Part shown: positions 1 through 9,060 of the stretch, piece by piece
Layout: each line of letters opens with the position of its first letter
Numbering within the stretch: position 1 is the stretch's first letter
Source: Nostoc sp. JL33
GTDB lineage: Bacteria > Cyanobacteriota > Cyanobacteriia > Cyanobacteriales > Nostocaceae
Assembly (NCBI RefSeq): GCF_017114985.1
Contig: NZ_JABXKP010000045.1
Location: 27,597-91,596 of the forward strand
Reading direction: 5' to 3'
DNA length: 64,000 bases
The notes under the pieces: model-generated
Seen by the model: only the letters and a program-made list of their open reading frames with translations
The model's database searches: none
What the model was told of the DNA's origin: nothing
Translations under genes and position numbers: made by a program

Positions 1-124
1 CCCCTCCTCGCTTGCTCTTAGGGGGTTGGGGGTGGGGTTCAGTACCTCATTCAACCGAGAACCACTATGTTATATGCTTAAATAAATCACGTTAACTCTA
101 TAAAAATAGATATTTTAAGTAACT

Positions 125-784
125 TTGACAACAAAACTAGAAAACTTTGCAATAAATAAATACGCCTTGGCACTACACACCACCACTCCCGAATTGGGTT
201 TGGCAATTAGTAATTTTGCTGGTGAAACTCGCTCTCAAGTTTGGAATTTGGGGCGTGATTTATCTAGCTTAATACATCAATATTTAATTGAATTTGTCAA
301 ACCACAAACTTGGGCAGATTTTTCCTTTATCGCAGTTGCAAAAGGCCCTGGCGGTTTTACGGGAACTCGGATTGGCGTTGTCACTGCTCGGACTTTGGGG
401 CAACAATTAGATATCCCTGTATTTGCGATTTCAACTTTGGCTGCGGTAGCTTGGTCAGAACTAGGCAAAAGTCAAAATCCCAAAACTTTTGCTGTGGAAA
501 TGCCAGCACAACGAGGTCAAGTTTTTGCTGCTATTTATCAGTTTGAGCCAGATACTTCTAAACTAAGAGCGTGTTTGTCAGATAGAGTATTCACACCAGA
601 AGCATGGCAGGAAACTTTAGCGAATTGGAACACTAATTATCAGTTGATTCAAGCCCAATCTGGGTTAGCAGCAACGGTGACAAGTATTTTGGAATTAGCT
701 AATCTTGATTGGCAAGAGGGCAAGTGTCCTAATTGGTCAGAGGCTTTACCATATTATGGGCAACATCCAGTAGAGGGTGCATAA
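125..784 (+). CDS. tsaB: TsaB, tRNA threonylcarbamoyladenosine biosynthesis protein
   Basis: This 219-aa protein is TsaB, the inactive-kinase-fold partner of TsaD in the complex that makes N6-threonylcarbamoyladenosine at position 37 of ANN-decoding tRNAs in the cytoplasm. The ASKHA-type N-terminus (about residues 13-28, ALALHTTTPELGLAIS) and the hallmark GPGGFTGTR at about 74-82 are present, and the length is normal for the family. The start used is TTG; no ATG lies upstream in frame and no strong ribosome site is visible, so the start is uncertain by a few codons. It stands alone: the next gene (AEC permease) runs towards it on the other strand. Confidence 0.93.
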   Translation: MTTKLENFAINKYALALHTTTPELGLAISNFAGETRSQVWNLGRDLSSLIHQYLIEFVKPQTWADFSFIAVAKGPGGFTGTRIGVVTARTLGQQLDIPVFAISTLAAVAWSELGKSQNPKTFAVEMPAQRGQVFAAIYQFEPDTSKLRACLSDRVFTPEAWQETLANWNTNYQLIQAQSGLAATVTSILELANLDWQEGKCPNWSEALPYYGQHPVEGA

Positions 785-932
785 CTTTTATTACTTTAAT
801 ATACTTGAGTAATGGTTGGTGCATACCCTTACTAGGAACAAGTCTTCTAGTTAATAAACTAATTAGGTTAGCTGAAGCACCTAAAGAACTTAATTTAGGA
901 GCATTAGCTATTTTACCAATGATGGCATTATT

Positions 933-1850
933 CTAAAACAGCCACAGCCAAAGTGGGAGAGTAACCAGCAATACTATAGCCCCAGCAGCTAAGGCAGTAA
1001 CAGCCAGATCGCGATCGAGATTGAATGTCTCAGCAATTACCAGTGTGGCGAAAGCTGGAGGCATGGCCATTTGTAAGACGATTACCTTTGCGATCGCTCC
1101 AGTTAATCCAAACAGTGGTAAAATACTCCCCAATATCAAGGGAACTAGCAGCATTTTGATTCCCAAGCTCATCCCTGCTTGTGGTAGGCTACCCCAAGAC
1201 TTGAGTAGTGCCAGTCGCATTCCAATTAACATCAAAGATAAAGCTACGACACTCCAAGCAAATTTCTCTAACCAGAATTCCGCAACTGTGGGAATTGTCA
1301 CCTGGCGAAACAGCAAGCCAAATCCGAAACCCCACAGTGCAGGATTAATTAAGATCGCCCTAGCAGTCTGCCAATGATTATGTACACCGCCACCAAAACG
1401 CACTGCTAGTAACACACCCAAGCCATAAGTTCCTGGGAATGAACCTAGCAAATCGTAAAATAGCGCCCAAGCAAAGTATTCCTTGCCTACCATTGCTAAG
1501 GTAATGGGAAAGCCAAGATAACCTGTATTACCTAACATTGCTGCTAATATCAAGCTAGCCTGAGTTGATTGTTGGGGGACGGTATTTTTAAAATAGGCTT
1601 GTCCTTTAATTCCTAGCCAAGCTAAAAATCCTCCTAGTAAAATCGCTAGGTAAGCGATCGCAGGTGCAATCCAAATTTGCCCCGACAAGCTAGATTGATG
1701 CAAAAACGACACTATGCTGATGGGTACTCCCACCCAAAACAGAAACTGTCCCAAACGTGTAGGAACTGTCACAGTTAGTTTGCGTCCCAGAATAAAACCT
1801 ACCAGGACTAATCCTCCCAGCTTGACGTATAGTTCTAAAAGGTTTGTCAA
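933..1850 (-). CDS. AEC (auxin efflux carrier) family transporter
   Basis: A roughly 305-aa integral membrane protein with ten or so hydrophobic segments, recognised as an AEC-family permease from the N-terminal pattern ELYVKLGGLVLVGFILGR, the central NTGYLGFPIT motif and the C-terminal MPPAFATLVIAETF segment, all typical of this family. It probably exports or imports a small organic anion; the substrate cannot be read. The frame stays open to 1913 with a further TTG, but the family normally begins at the TNLLELY segment, which here follows a TTG ending at 1850, so I prefer that start. It converges with tsaB and is divergent from the M15 peptidase, with about 100 bases between the start codons. 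Confidence 0.85.
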   Translation of the reverse strand: MTNLLELYVKLGGLVLVGFILGRKLTVTVPTRLGQFLFWVGVPISIVSFLHQSSLSGQIWIAPAIAYLAILLGGFLAWLGIKGQAYFKNTVPQQSTQASLILAAMLGNTGYLGFPITLAMVGKEYFAWALFYDLLGSFPGTYGLGVLLAVRFGGGVHNHWQTARAILINPALWGFGFGLLFRQVTIPTVAEFWLEKFAWSVVALSLMLIGMRLALLKSWGSLPQAGMSLGIKMLLVPLILGSILPLFGLTGAIAKVIVLQMAMPPAFATLVIAETFNLDRDLAVTALAAGAIVLLVTLPLWLWLF

Positions 1851-1952
1851 GATTACGCCTAAAAACCACAGATGTAAAATGCTAGCTGTTACGTCTACTT
1901 TTGTCCAGTGCAAAATCTGTTATAGCTATCCCACAAAAACAGGAGTTTACCC

Positions 1953-2750
1953 TTGAATAAGGCTGGGTTTTCTGGAAGACCGCAAAACTCATCGAATGAC
2001 CTTGGTGATGATATTCCAGTCGCTGTACGCGATACCCCTGATGCAACAGCGAAAATTTGGTTGCAACCCCGAATTGTCCTGATTGCGGGAGTAACGGGAT
2101 TTGTCCTGCTGGCTTTAATTAGCGGTTTTTTGTTTTTCGTCACTGCATCCAAAAAAACCGCCGATTCTCAACCCTTGGTCACTAGTTCTACAGCTACACC
2201 GACTACAGAATCTGGTAATGTCAATACTGTGTTAGGGCATTTTCCATACCCAGAAGCTCCTGAATCAGAACTAGTAACCATCTCCGCAAATAGGGGCATT
2301 AGAATGCGAAAAGCTGCTGCCCAAAAGTTTGAGGAGATGGTAGCAGCAGCCCGGAGTACAGGTGTAATTTTAGTACCAATTTCTGGCTTTCGCTCAGTCA
2401 AAGACCAAGAGCAGTTATTTTTTGCTGTCGGTGCCCAACGAAATCAGACGCCAGCACAACGAGCCGCCCTCAGCGCTCCTCCTGGTCATAGCGAACATCA
2501 CACAGGTTATGCTGTGGATGTTGGAGACGGAGCAGTACCAGCAACTAATCTCCAAACTAACTTTGACAATACCAAGGCTTATCGGTGGCTGCAAGCAAAT
2601 GCAGCACGTTTCAGCTTTGAAATGTCATTTCCTAAAGATAATGTTCAAGGTGTGAGTTATGAGCCTTGGCACTGGCGTTTCGTCGGCGATCGCGATAGTT
2701 TGGAAATGTTCTACAAAGCCAGAAATTTGAAACCCGCTAAGATACCTTAA
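1953..2750 (+). CDS. M15 family D-alanyl-D-alanine carboxypeptidase (VanY-like)
   Basis: A 265-aa membrane-anchored zinc peptidase that trims the terminal D-Ala of peptidoglycan stem peptides in the periplasm. A single membrane segment lies at about residues 41-63, followed by a low-complexity linker and the catalytic domain. The M15 motifs are intact: SGFRS at 144-148, SEHHTGYAVD at 180-189 (zinc ligands His182 and Asp189) and EPWHWR at 237-242 (catalytic Glu237, ligand His240). The TTG start is supported by AGGAG at 1941-1945, seven bases upstream. The gene is the only intact one before a run of broken genes (2785-5124). Confidence 0.92.
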   Translation: MNKAGFSGRPQNSSNDLGDDIPVAVRDTPDATAKIWLQPRIVLIAGVTGFVLLALISGFLFFVTASKKTADSQPLVTSSTATPTTESGNVNTVLGHFPYPEAPESELVTISANRGIRMRKAAAQKFEEMVAAARSTGVILVPISGFRSVKDQEQLFFAVGAQRNQTPAQRAALSAPPGHSEHHTGYAVDVGDGAVPATNLQTNFDNTKAYRWLQANAARFSFEMSFPKDNVQGVSYEPWHWRFVGDRDSLEMFYKARNLKPAKIP

Positions 2751-2784
2751 TAAAAGTTAATCTAGGGATTACTATCTTTTTATA

Positions 2785-2925
2785 AAGGAGCAGTTATTTG
2801 ATGATTGGCAATTAAAATCGCGGGAAATTTATATGGTTTATCCGAGCGATCGCCATGTTTTGCCCAATTTTAGAGCCTGGGTGGAGTTTGTCTATCAAAA
2901 GGTTAAAATCGAGAAATATGAGTAA
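2785..2925 (+). pseudogene. C-terminal remnant of a LysR-type transcriptional regulator
   Basis: This short stretch, open from about 2785 to the TAA at 2923-2925, reads as the end of a LysR substrate-binding domain: a QLFDDWQLKSREIYMVYPS segment followed by PNFRAWVEFV. LysR proteins characteristically end with an L..DW......Y.VYPS......RAF..F pattern, which matches closely. There is no DNA-binding domain or start codon upstream, as the M15 gene ends at 2750. I infer a decayed regulator, truncated at its 5' end. The match is from memory of the family and is short. Confidence 0.5.
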
Positions 2926-2943
2926 ATAAATTGAAATGAGTTT

Positions 2944-4751
2944 ATGAAGGAATGGGAGATAGAAGCACAACAAACAAGCACTTCTGCAAAACGTTTGGAG
3001 GTATTAGCTCAAACAAGTATTACAGCAAAAACACTAGTTGCAAAAAATCCCTCTGCACCAACTCAGCTTTTGCAAAAATTAGCTAATGATTCCGATATTG
3101 AAGTTCGCAAAGCTGTAGCTTCTAATCCCAACACCCCTCACGAATTATTGTTGGAATTAGGTAAAGCTTTCCCCAATGAGCTATTAAATAATCCTGTTTT
3201 TGATTTATTACTATTAGGAAATACCTGTTTACAAAGAAGGATACCTGTAGATAGCTATCATGAACTACTCAAAAAAGAAGATATTTCGACATCTTTGTTA
3301 GAAATTCTGACTCGTAATGGAGATCAAGAGATAGCAGAAGCCGCAAAACTTCATGTCAAATTTGCAGGAGAAATAACCGATGGATGGCAAGGAATTGCTG
3401 AAGAGGCATTAAAAAATATTTATTATTGGGAGGAAATAGAGAGTTTCAAAAACTTATCGGAATTACTTGATTTACTTCCAGATGTCATCATAAACCGTAT
3501 AGATGTTCGCCAAAGAATAGCCACCAATACACCAGTCCCTATGGTAGAAAAGCTAGCTGCTATTGGTCCAATTGATAAAATTAGACTACGTGATATTGTT
3601 GCTTTAAACTCTAGTACACCCAAGGAGTTGGTTGAAGAAATTGTCATAGATTTGGCTACAAAGGGAAGCGAGCGGATTTGCGAGAATTTAGCTCAAAACC
3701 CAAATACTCCTACTCGCGTTTTGCAAGCATTATCCAATAGCAAATTTGACTGTGTTCTTCAACATCTAGCATTAAATCCGAATACACCAGATACTACGCT
3801 TGAAGATTTAGCAACTGATAAACATCACATTTGTCAAGCGGTAGCTATTAATCCTAAAACTCCCATATACCTACTAGAACAGTTAGCTACGTATGAGTAC
3901 TGGGAAATTCGTTCTAGTGTAGCCCAGAATCCTAATACTCCCATTGCTCTACTCGAACAACTTGCCAAGGATAAATCTTCTGAGGTTTACTTAGGTGTAA
4001 TTAAGAATCCAAACGCTCCTGTTAATTTATTAATTCAAGCATTTAATCAGAGCGAGAATGATGGTTTAATTCGCTATACTTTAGCTCAAAACCCCAGCAC
4101 ACCTCTTAATATTCTTGAAGAATTAGCTAGTAGTGCAAGCAATCCATATATTCTTGCTAAGTTAGCTAGTAACCCTAGCAGTTCTTCATCCATACTTCGA
4201 CTTTTAGCTAGTCGTTGCTATAGCGAGGATGATAAAAGATATTATTTTGACGATGTTCTTCGTTCTGTGATAATTCACCCTCATACTCCCTTGGATATAC
4301 TTGAAAAACTAGCCACTGAAAAATGTTATGAAATTCGTTGTACTGTTGCTAGTAACCCTAATATACCTATACTTTACTTCAACAGCTAGCCTCAGATGAA
4401 GATGAGGCTGTTCGCAGAATTGCTTATGAAAATATTCGTAAACTCAGGAATCAATTCCGAGCAGCTACCAGCAAAGCTAATTATAGTTTGGAAAAGAAAA
4501 AAGCAATTTTAAATAGGTTAGCTAAGATTCACGAAAAACCATGTCCAGCTCGTTTAGCTGTTTTTCTCAGCGATTATGCCGAAGAATCAGTTCTAGTATC
4601 AAACAGTTCTTCTTTATCTTGGCTGGAAAGATATGCGATCGCTCAAAATATAAATACTCCTGTTGATGTTTTGGAAGATTTAGAAAAAGATGGTAATAGA
4701 ATTGTTCGTGCTGCTGCAAAATTCAATCACACACGAAAATTCAAAGACTGA
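2944..4751 (+). pseudogene. Leucine-rich-repeat-variant (LRV) protein broken by a one-base deletion
   Basis: The first frame (2944-4389, 481 aa) encodes about a dozen degenerate 24-residue repeats with the core NPNTPxxLLEQLA, typical of LRV/HEAT-like solenoid proteins that usually bind protein partners. It ends abruptly at TAG 4387-4389. The repeat then continues in another frame: LLQQLASDEDEAVRRIA from 4374 on, followed by two more repeats ending at 4751. Aligning to the repeat consensus, the codon after Ile (4369-4371) should be Ala followed by Leu-Leu; only CT TTA CTT is present, so exactly one base is missing between 4371 and 4374. Restored, the product would have about 602 residues. Real pseudogene or sequencing error cannot be told apart here. 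Confidence 0.8.
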
Positions 4752-4850
4752 CAATTTTAGGTTTTGAAGTTTGAAGTCGATAGTGAACTATTAAATTTTC
4801 AGCAACATATTTGTAATTCCGTGGTCACTCAAAGTTCTTATATTGATGAA

Positions 4851-4992
4851 CAGGACTTACACAATCAAAACTTGAAACCTCGTTCGCGTAGCGTGCGCGA
4901 AGCGCAGTCCCCCCTAACCCCCCTTAAAAAGCGGGGAACTTGAAAGCCCCCTTTTTAAGGGGGTTGGGGGATCTATAAATGCGTAAGTCCTG
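4851..4992. repeat. 142-bp MITE-like element with CAGGACTTAC ends
   Basis: Perfect 10-bp terminal inverted repeats, CAGGACTTAC at 4851-4860 and GTAAGTCCTG at 4983-4992, enclose GC-rich inner inverted repeats (the CCCCCTAACCCCCCTTAAAAAG / CTTTTTAAGGGGGTTGGGGG type) and the common gcgtagcgtgcgcgaagcg motif. It has no coding capacity, so it is a non-autonomous, MITE-like unit. No clean target duplication is visible. It lies next to a transposase remnant. Confidence 0.7.
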
Positions 4993-5124
4993 AAGAAGAT
5001 ATTTTTAGCGACTTCTGATGTTATTGAATCGCTATTTGGAAAATACAAACAATTTTCTGCACGTTGCCCAAGACTAGGCAGAACTGACGGCACCGCCAAC
5101 GCACTGGCTCCTTTTGAATTTTGA
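4993..5124 (+). pseudogene. Transposase C-terminal-region remnant
   Basis: Directly after the MITE end an open frame reads TSDVIESLFGKYKQFSARCP, which resembles the DVIES-FGKYK-FS segment of a family of cyanobacterial ISNCY-type transposases. It then loses similarity and stops at 5122-5124. The rest of the transposase is absent on both sides, so this is a fragment, possibly cut by the MITE insertion. Family assignment is from memory of the motif and is tentative. Confidence 0.4.
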
Positions 5125-5140
5125 CTTCCGCCTCCTTCTT

Positions 5141-6982
5141 TTAGTCTCCAGTTACATGTCCTGAATTGGGGGTTTTAGCTTCTGATGGATCAGGCTGAGA
5201 TTTTTTATACTTACCTGGATACTTATGCTGAAAATAAGCTTCCAATACTTGTAAAACCATCGGCCCACAGATAGTACCACCATGCTCGCCAGTATTTTCC
5301 CCAAAGGCCACAACCGCAATTTCCGGCTTATTACTAGGCGCATAAGCACCAAACCAAGTATGATTTGGGCGACCACCACCAGCTTCAGCAGTGCCACTCT
5401 TTCCAGACGCTGGGGGAATTGTGGGCACGTTCAAGCTCTTACCTGTACCCTCACTCACCACCTTCCGCAGTCCCTCACGGAGAACTTTGATAGTTTCCGG
5501 CTTCATATTTAAGGATGAGCGCCAACTTTTTGCTTCTTCGTTGTCTTTGAGTAAATGCGGCTGAACTCGATACCCACCATTAGCAGGGACAGAAAACATA
5601 ATCGCCGATTGCAGAGGTGTGACTTGCAAAGCCCCTTGACCAATTGACATATTAATGGTATCACCGACAGTCCAAGGCGTTTTCAAAACTCTCTGCTTCC
5701 ATGTTTCATCTGGAACCAAGCCTTTTGATTCTTCGTTGGGAAATTCAATGCCAGTTTTTTGACCAAATCCGTATTTGCGACTCCATTCGATTAAAGTTGG
5801 GCCACCGACTTTTCTACCAACTTGATAGAAGAAAGTATCACTACTCATAGCGATCGCTCTGGGAAATCCTAATGGCCCGAATCCGGCGTGGTTCCACTCA
5901 CCAAAAGTCACTCCCCCAACAGTCAACGAACCAAAGGTCTGTAATATTGAGTCTGGAGAGAATTTACCCGATTCCAGTCCAGCTGTCGTAGTGACGATTT
6001 TGAAGGTACTGGCAGGTGGAAAGGCACTCAGGGCACGATTGATCAAGGGATGCTCTTTACCTTGCACGCTTTCCCAATCTTTCTGGGAGAGTTTTTGTTT
6101 GGAGAAAATATTTGGGTCAAAGGTGGGGTAAGATACCATTGCTAAAACTGCACCATTCTTTGGATCAATTGCGGCGATCGCGCCTCGGTGATTTCCCAAA
6201 GCTTTTTCTGCTGCCTTTTGCACATCCAAATCTATCGTCAGGTGCAAATCGTTACCAGCTTTTGCCTGTTTCTCTCCCAAAACCCGGATTGGTCTACCCG
6301 CACCATCTACTTCCACACGCTGACCGCCCCATTCGCCCCGTAGAGTTTTCTCATAAGCCTTTTCCACCCCCATCTGACCGATTACATCTCCCAGTCGGTA
6401 GCCTGACTGCTTCTTATCGTTTAACTGGTCGGCAGTTAACTCCCGCGTATAACCTAGTACATGCGCTAATTGCTTGCCGTGGGGATAATAACGCACAGAA
6501 TCTGTATTGATTTCCACTTCCGGGAGTTCATTTTTATACTCCTTTAATGCCGTGATTTCTGCTTCATTTAGATCACGAGCAACCCGGATGAGTGAAGAAG
6601 AATTAGCACCTGCTTGTTCTAATTTCTTTTCCATCTCATCTTGCGAAATGTTGAGAATTTGCGCTAGACGCGGGCCGACTACAGACCAGGAAGGCTTAGT
6701 ATGTGCCATCGGCCACAAATATACAGAGCTAGGATAACGAGTACTGGCTAAAAGTTTGCCATTCCGGTCAAAAATATTGCCCCGTTCCGGTTGTTTGAGA
6801 ATCATCCGAATTCGGTTCGCCTCGGCTCTTTGGCGGAGTTTTGGCCCTTCAACAATTTGCAAATATGCCAAACGTGCCTCAATCCCAACGGTCATTAATA
6901 GGGTAAATACGATTAAAAATATTGATTGGGAACCATGTCCAACTGTACGTGTATCTTTTTTGTTGCCAAATGATGGGAACAT
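5141..6982 (-). CDS. mrdA: Penicillin-binding protein 2 (elongation transpeptidase)
   Basis: A 613-aa class B penicillin-binding protein that cross-links peptidoglycan in the elongation complex. A membrane anchor lies at about residues 19-40, then a dimerisation region, then the transpeptidase domain with S325-T-F-K (PPASTFK), the SSD motif at about 380-382 and KSGTAE at about 528-533. All three active-site motifs are intact. The frame is open to 7015, but the ATG at 6980-6982 (MFPSFG) gives the family-typical N-terminus. The tail after residue 585 is short and polar. A 10-bp-arm inverted repeat lies about 60 bases upstream. Confidence 0.93.
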   Translation of the reverse strand: MFPSFGNKKDTRTVGHGSQSIFLIVFTLLMTVGIEARLAYLQIVEGPKLRQRAEANRIRMILKQPERGNIFDRNGKLLASTRYPSSVYLWPMAHTKPSWSVVGPRLAQILNISQDEMEKKLEQAGANSSSLIRVARDLNEAEITALKEYKNELPEVEINTDSVRYYPHGKQLAHVLGYTRELTADQLNDKKQSGYRLGDVIGQMGVEKAYEKTLRGEWGGQRVEVDGAGRPIRVLGEKQAKAGNDLHLTIDLDVQKAAEKALGNHRGAIAAIDPKNGAVLAMVSYPTFDPNIFSKQKLSQKDWESVQGKEHPLINRALSAFPPASTFKIVTTTAGLESGKFSPDSILQTFGSLTVGGVTFGEWNHAGFGPLGFPRAIAMSSDTFFYQVGRKVGGPTLIEWSRKYGFGQKTGIEFPNEESKGLVPDETWKQRVLKTPWTVGDTINMSIGQGALQVTPLQSAIMFSVPANGGYRVQPHLLKDNEEAKSWRSSLNMKPETIKVLREGLRKVVSEGTGKSLNVPTIPPASGKSGTAEAGGGRPNHTWFGAYAPSNKPEIAVVAFGENTGEHGGTICGPMVLQVLEAYFQHKYPGKYKKSQPDPSEAKTPNSGHVTGD

Positions 6983-7041
6983 AAACAATTCAAAATTCAA
7001 AATGAATAAACGCAATCCTACTAGCTAGCTTTGAGCTATTG

Positions 7042-7068
7042 CTAACATGTAATTTTAATACATGTTAG
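7042..7068. promoter_or_regulatory. Inverted repeat upstream of PBP2 (possible operator)
   Basis: CTAACATGTA at 7042-7051 and TACATGTTAG at 7059-7068 form perfect 10-bp arms around a 7-base A/T spacer, 60 bases upstream of the PBP2 start codon. There is no T-run and no gene ends here, so an operator for the PBP2 gene is more likely than a terminator. The regulator is unknown. Confidence 0.45.
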
Positions 7069-7207
7069 GTTAATCACAGAATGTCTAAGTAGCAGCACAA
7101 GTATATACAGTTGCCGTAAGATCATCCTCAGTAATGGGTATAAAGGAATCGGGCGAGTATATTCTTGAACAATTGTTTTTGGCGGATACAATAAACCAAA
7201 GTGTCAA

Positions 7208-7232
7208 ATCTAGTCTGCCCCATAGACTAGAT
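7208..7232. promoter_or_regulatory. Inverted repeat upstream of the PotA-like ATPase (possible operator)
   Basis: ATCTAGTCT at 7208-7216 and AGACTAGAT at 7224-7232 are perfect 9-bp arms with a 7-base spacer, 44 bases before the ATG of the ABC ATPase. The size and position fit a dimeric repressor or activator site. It differs from the palindrome at 7042, so the two divergent genes may answer to different regulators. Confidence 0.45.
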
Positions 7233-7276
7233 CAATTGACAAAATCACGTAAAATCAGGGCATTCTACTGAGGATT

Positions 7277-8404
7277 ATGGCTCAAATTGTCATGCAGGAT
7301 CAAAGGGGGATAACAACTTTTCAGCCACTTGATGTTGAACTGCGTAACGTCTTCAAGTTTTTTAACCAAGAGCCAGCAGTACATGGAATCGATTTGGATG
7401 TCAGACAAGGAGAATTTTTTAGTATTTTAGGCCCCTCCGGTTGTGGTAAAACAACAACACTGCGCTTAATTGCTGGGTTTGAAATCGCTGACGCTGGCAA
7501 AGTGTTGATTCAAGGTCAGTCTATGACTAATGTGCCGCCTTACCGCCGACCGGTCAATACTGTGTTTCAAAGTTACGCTCTTTTTAACCACCTGAATGTC
7601 TGGGATAACATCGCCTTTGGACTGAGGTTAAAAAAAATACCCAAATCGCAAATTGAAGCTAGAGTCCAAGAAGCTTTAAAACTCGTGAAAATGGAAAGTT
7701 TGCGATCGCGCTTTCCCAATCAACTTTCTGGTGGTCAACAGCAACGTGTAGCTTTAGCAAGGGCTTTAGTCAACCGTCCCACCGTCGTACTATTGGATGA
7801 ACCTTTAGGGGCGTTAGATTTAAAACTGCGTAAAGAAATGCAGGTTGAGTTATCAAATTTACACAAAGGCTTGGGAGTGACCTTTGTAATGGTGACACAC
7901 GACCAAGAAGAAGCATTGTCTTTGAGCGATCGCATTGCCGTGATGAACCAAGGTAAAATTGAACAAGTTGGCACTCCCAGCCAAATTTACGAACGTCCCT
8001 GCACAGCTTTTGTTGCTGATTTTATTGGCGATACTAATTTATTCAGTGGTGAAATTGTCGGGGTAGACTCCTCTAATGTGCAAATTTCGACCAAAACGGG
8101 ACTCTCAATTGTCATTAGTCGCGCTGAAGATACACCATCTGAATTATCACAAGCGGTGGTAGTGAGTGTGCGCCCAGAAAAAATACAGCTTTCGCTTTAT
8201 CCACCCAATTTGCCAGCTAACTGCTTTGAAGGACGGCTTGTGAATGTTATGTATTTGGGCACACACGTTAATTATGTTGTGGAATTAACAAATGGCATTA
8301 GCATAAATGTGCTACAACCTAATACTTTTGGGGGTTTACCAGACCGCGACACGCCCATCTACGCTTGGTGGGCAGAAAATGATTGTTTAGCTATTAGTCA
8401 ATAG
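7277..8404 (+). CDS. ABC transporter ATP-binding protein, PotA/spermidine-putrescine type
   Basis: A 375-aa ABC ATPase of the CUT1/PotA type: Walker [10 protein letters not shown] at 52-60, Q-loop FQSYALF at 97-103, signature LSGGQQQR at 150-157, Walker B VVLLDEP at 170-176, the His-switch THDQEEA, and a C-terminal TOBE-like domain with the [10 protein letters not shown] pattern after about residue 290. It would energise uptake of polyamines or a similar solute at the inner membrane. GAGGA stands just before the ATG. No permease or binding protein is adjacent, so it is an orphan here; potA is the closest name but the substrate is not proven. Confidence 0.88.
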   Translation: MAQIVMQDQRGITTFQPLDVELRNVFKFFNQEPAVHGIDLDVRQGEFFSILGPSGCGKTTTLRLIAGFEIADAGKVLIQGQSMTNVPPYRRPVNTVFQSYALFNHLNVWDNIAFGLRLKKIPKSQIEARVQEALKLVKMESLRSRFPNQLSGGQQQRVALARALVNRPTVVLLDEPLGALDLKLRKEMQVELSNLHKGLGVTFVMVTHDQEEALSLSDRIAVMNQGKIEQVGTPSQIYERPCTAFVADFIGDTNLFSGEIVGVDSSNVQISTKTGLSIVISRAEDTPSELSQAVVVSVRPEKIQLSLYPPNLPANCFEGRLVNVMYLGTHVNYVVELTNGISINVLQPNTFGGLPDRDTPIYAWWAENDCLAISQ

Positions 8405-8459
8405 TTATAAGATTCAGTAATGGAATAATAGCTTGGCCCCATAGTAAGAATATCAACCC

Positions 8460-8912
8460 ATGTCAATTTTGAAAAGAGTTCCTTGGGTGTCCCTGGCGCT
8501 AGTACTGCTTAGTTACAGTACTTTGGGCTGGCTAATATCTGAAACACATGCTCCTCTGTTTGTCTGGCTGGTAACTGTAGTTGCTATCTTGCTTTTAATA
8601 GTAACTTTGACCGCTCCTTGGCCGAAGATGACATATTACTACAGTATTTTGCTTAAATCAAATACTAGGTCTTTCGGCGTTGCGGTCTTAGCAGCTTTCT
8701 TATTTTTTATTATGATTGCCTGGTTTGGGGTATTTCTTGATACCTTACTTATCATTTCAGCGACTATATTAGTCAGGATAGACTTTCAAAGAGTGGGTCT
8801 TAGGGAAGGGCTAGCCTTTTCTACTGCGTCTATCTTTTCATTGGGAGGTTTAGCTTTGGGTGCGCTAATTTACAAGTTAATCTATTCCCAAATTTTGCTA
8901 ACAGGTCACTGA
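8460..8912 (+). CDS. Small polytopic membrane protein of unknown function
   Basis: A 150-aa hydrophobic protein with about four membrane segments (roughly residues 9-27, 31-50, 72-95 and 118-143). I do not recognise the family. It starts 55 bases after the orphan PotA-like ATPase on the same strand, so it may be cotranscribed with it, but it is too short and lacks the EAA-type loop of an ABC permease. No histidine, cysteine or charged signature stands out. Confidence 0.7.
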   Translation: MSILKRVPWVSLALVLLSYSTLGWLISETHAPLFVWLVTVVAILLLIVTLTAPWPKMTYYYSILLKSNTRSFGVAVLAAFLFFIMIAWFGVFLDTLLIISATILVRIDFQRVGLREGLAFSTASIFSLGGLALGALIYKLIYSQILLTGH

Positions 8913-9060
8913 ACCAAGCCGTTCGCCTCCGCCCTCGTAGAGAAGTGCGGGTTGCACCAACGCTTCAGAAGCAGTATTGCTTACCCGCAACTTTCTTTTC
9001 GGCTCAGATTCGCAAATTTTTAGAAAGTCGGTAATCTTGTTTTTTAATACTTGCTTGGGT

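Noticed and set aside
733..936. Frame after tsaB ending NLGALAILPMMALF
   Set aside because: The C-terminal half looks protein-like, but there is no start outside tsaB and no family match; perhaps a remnant.
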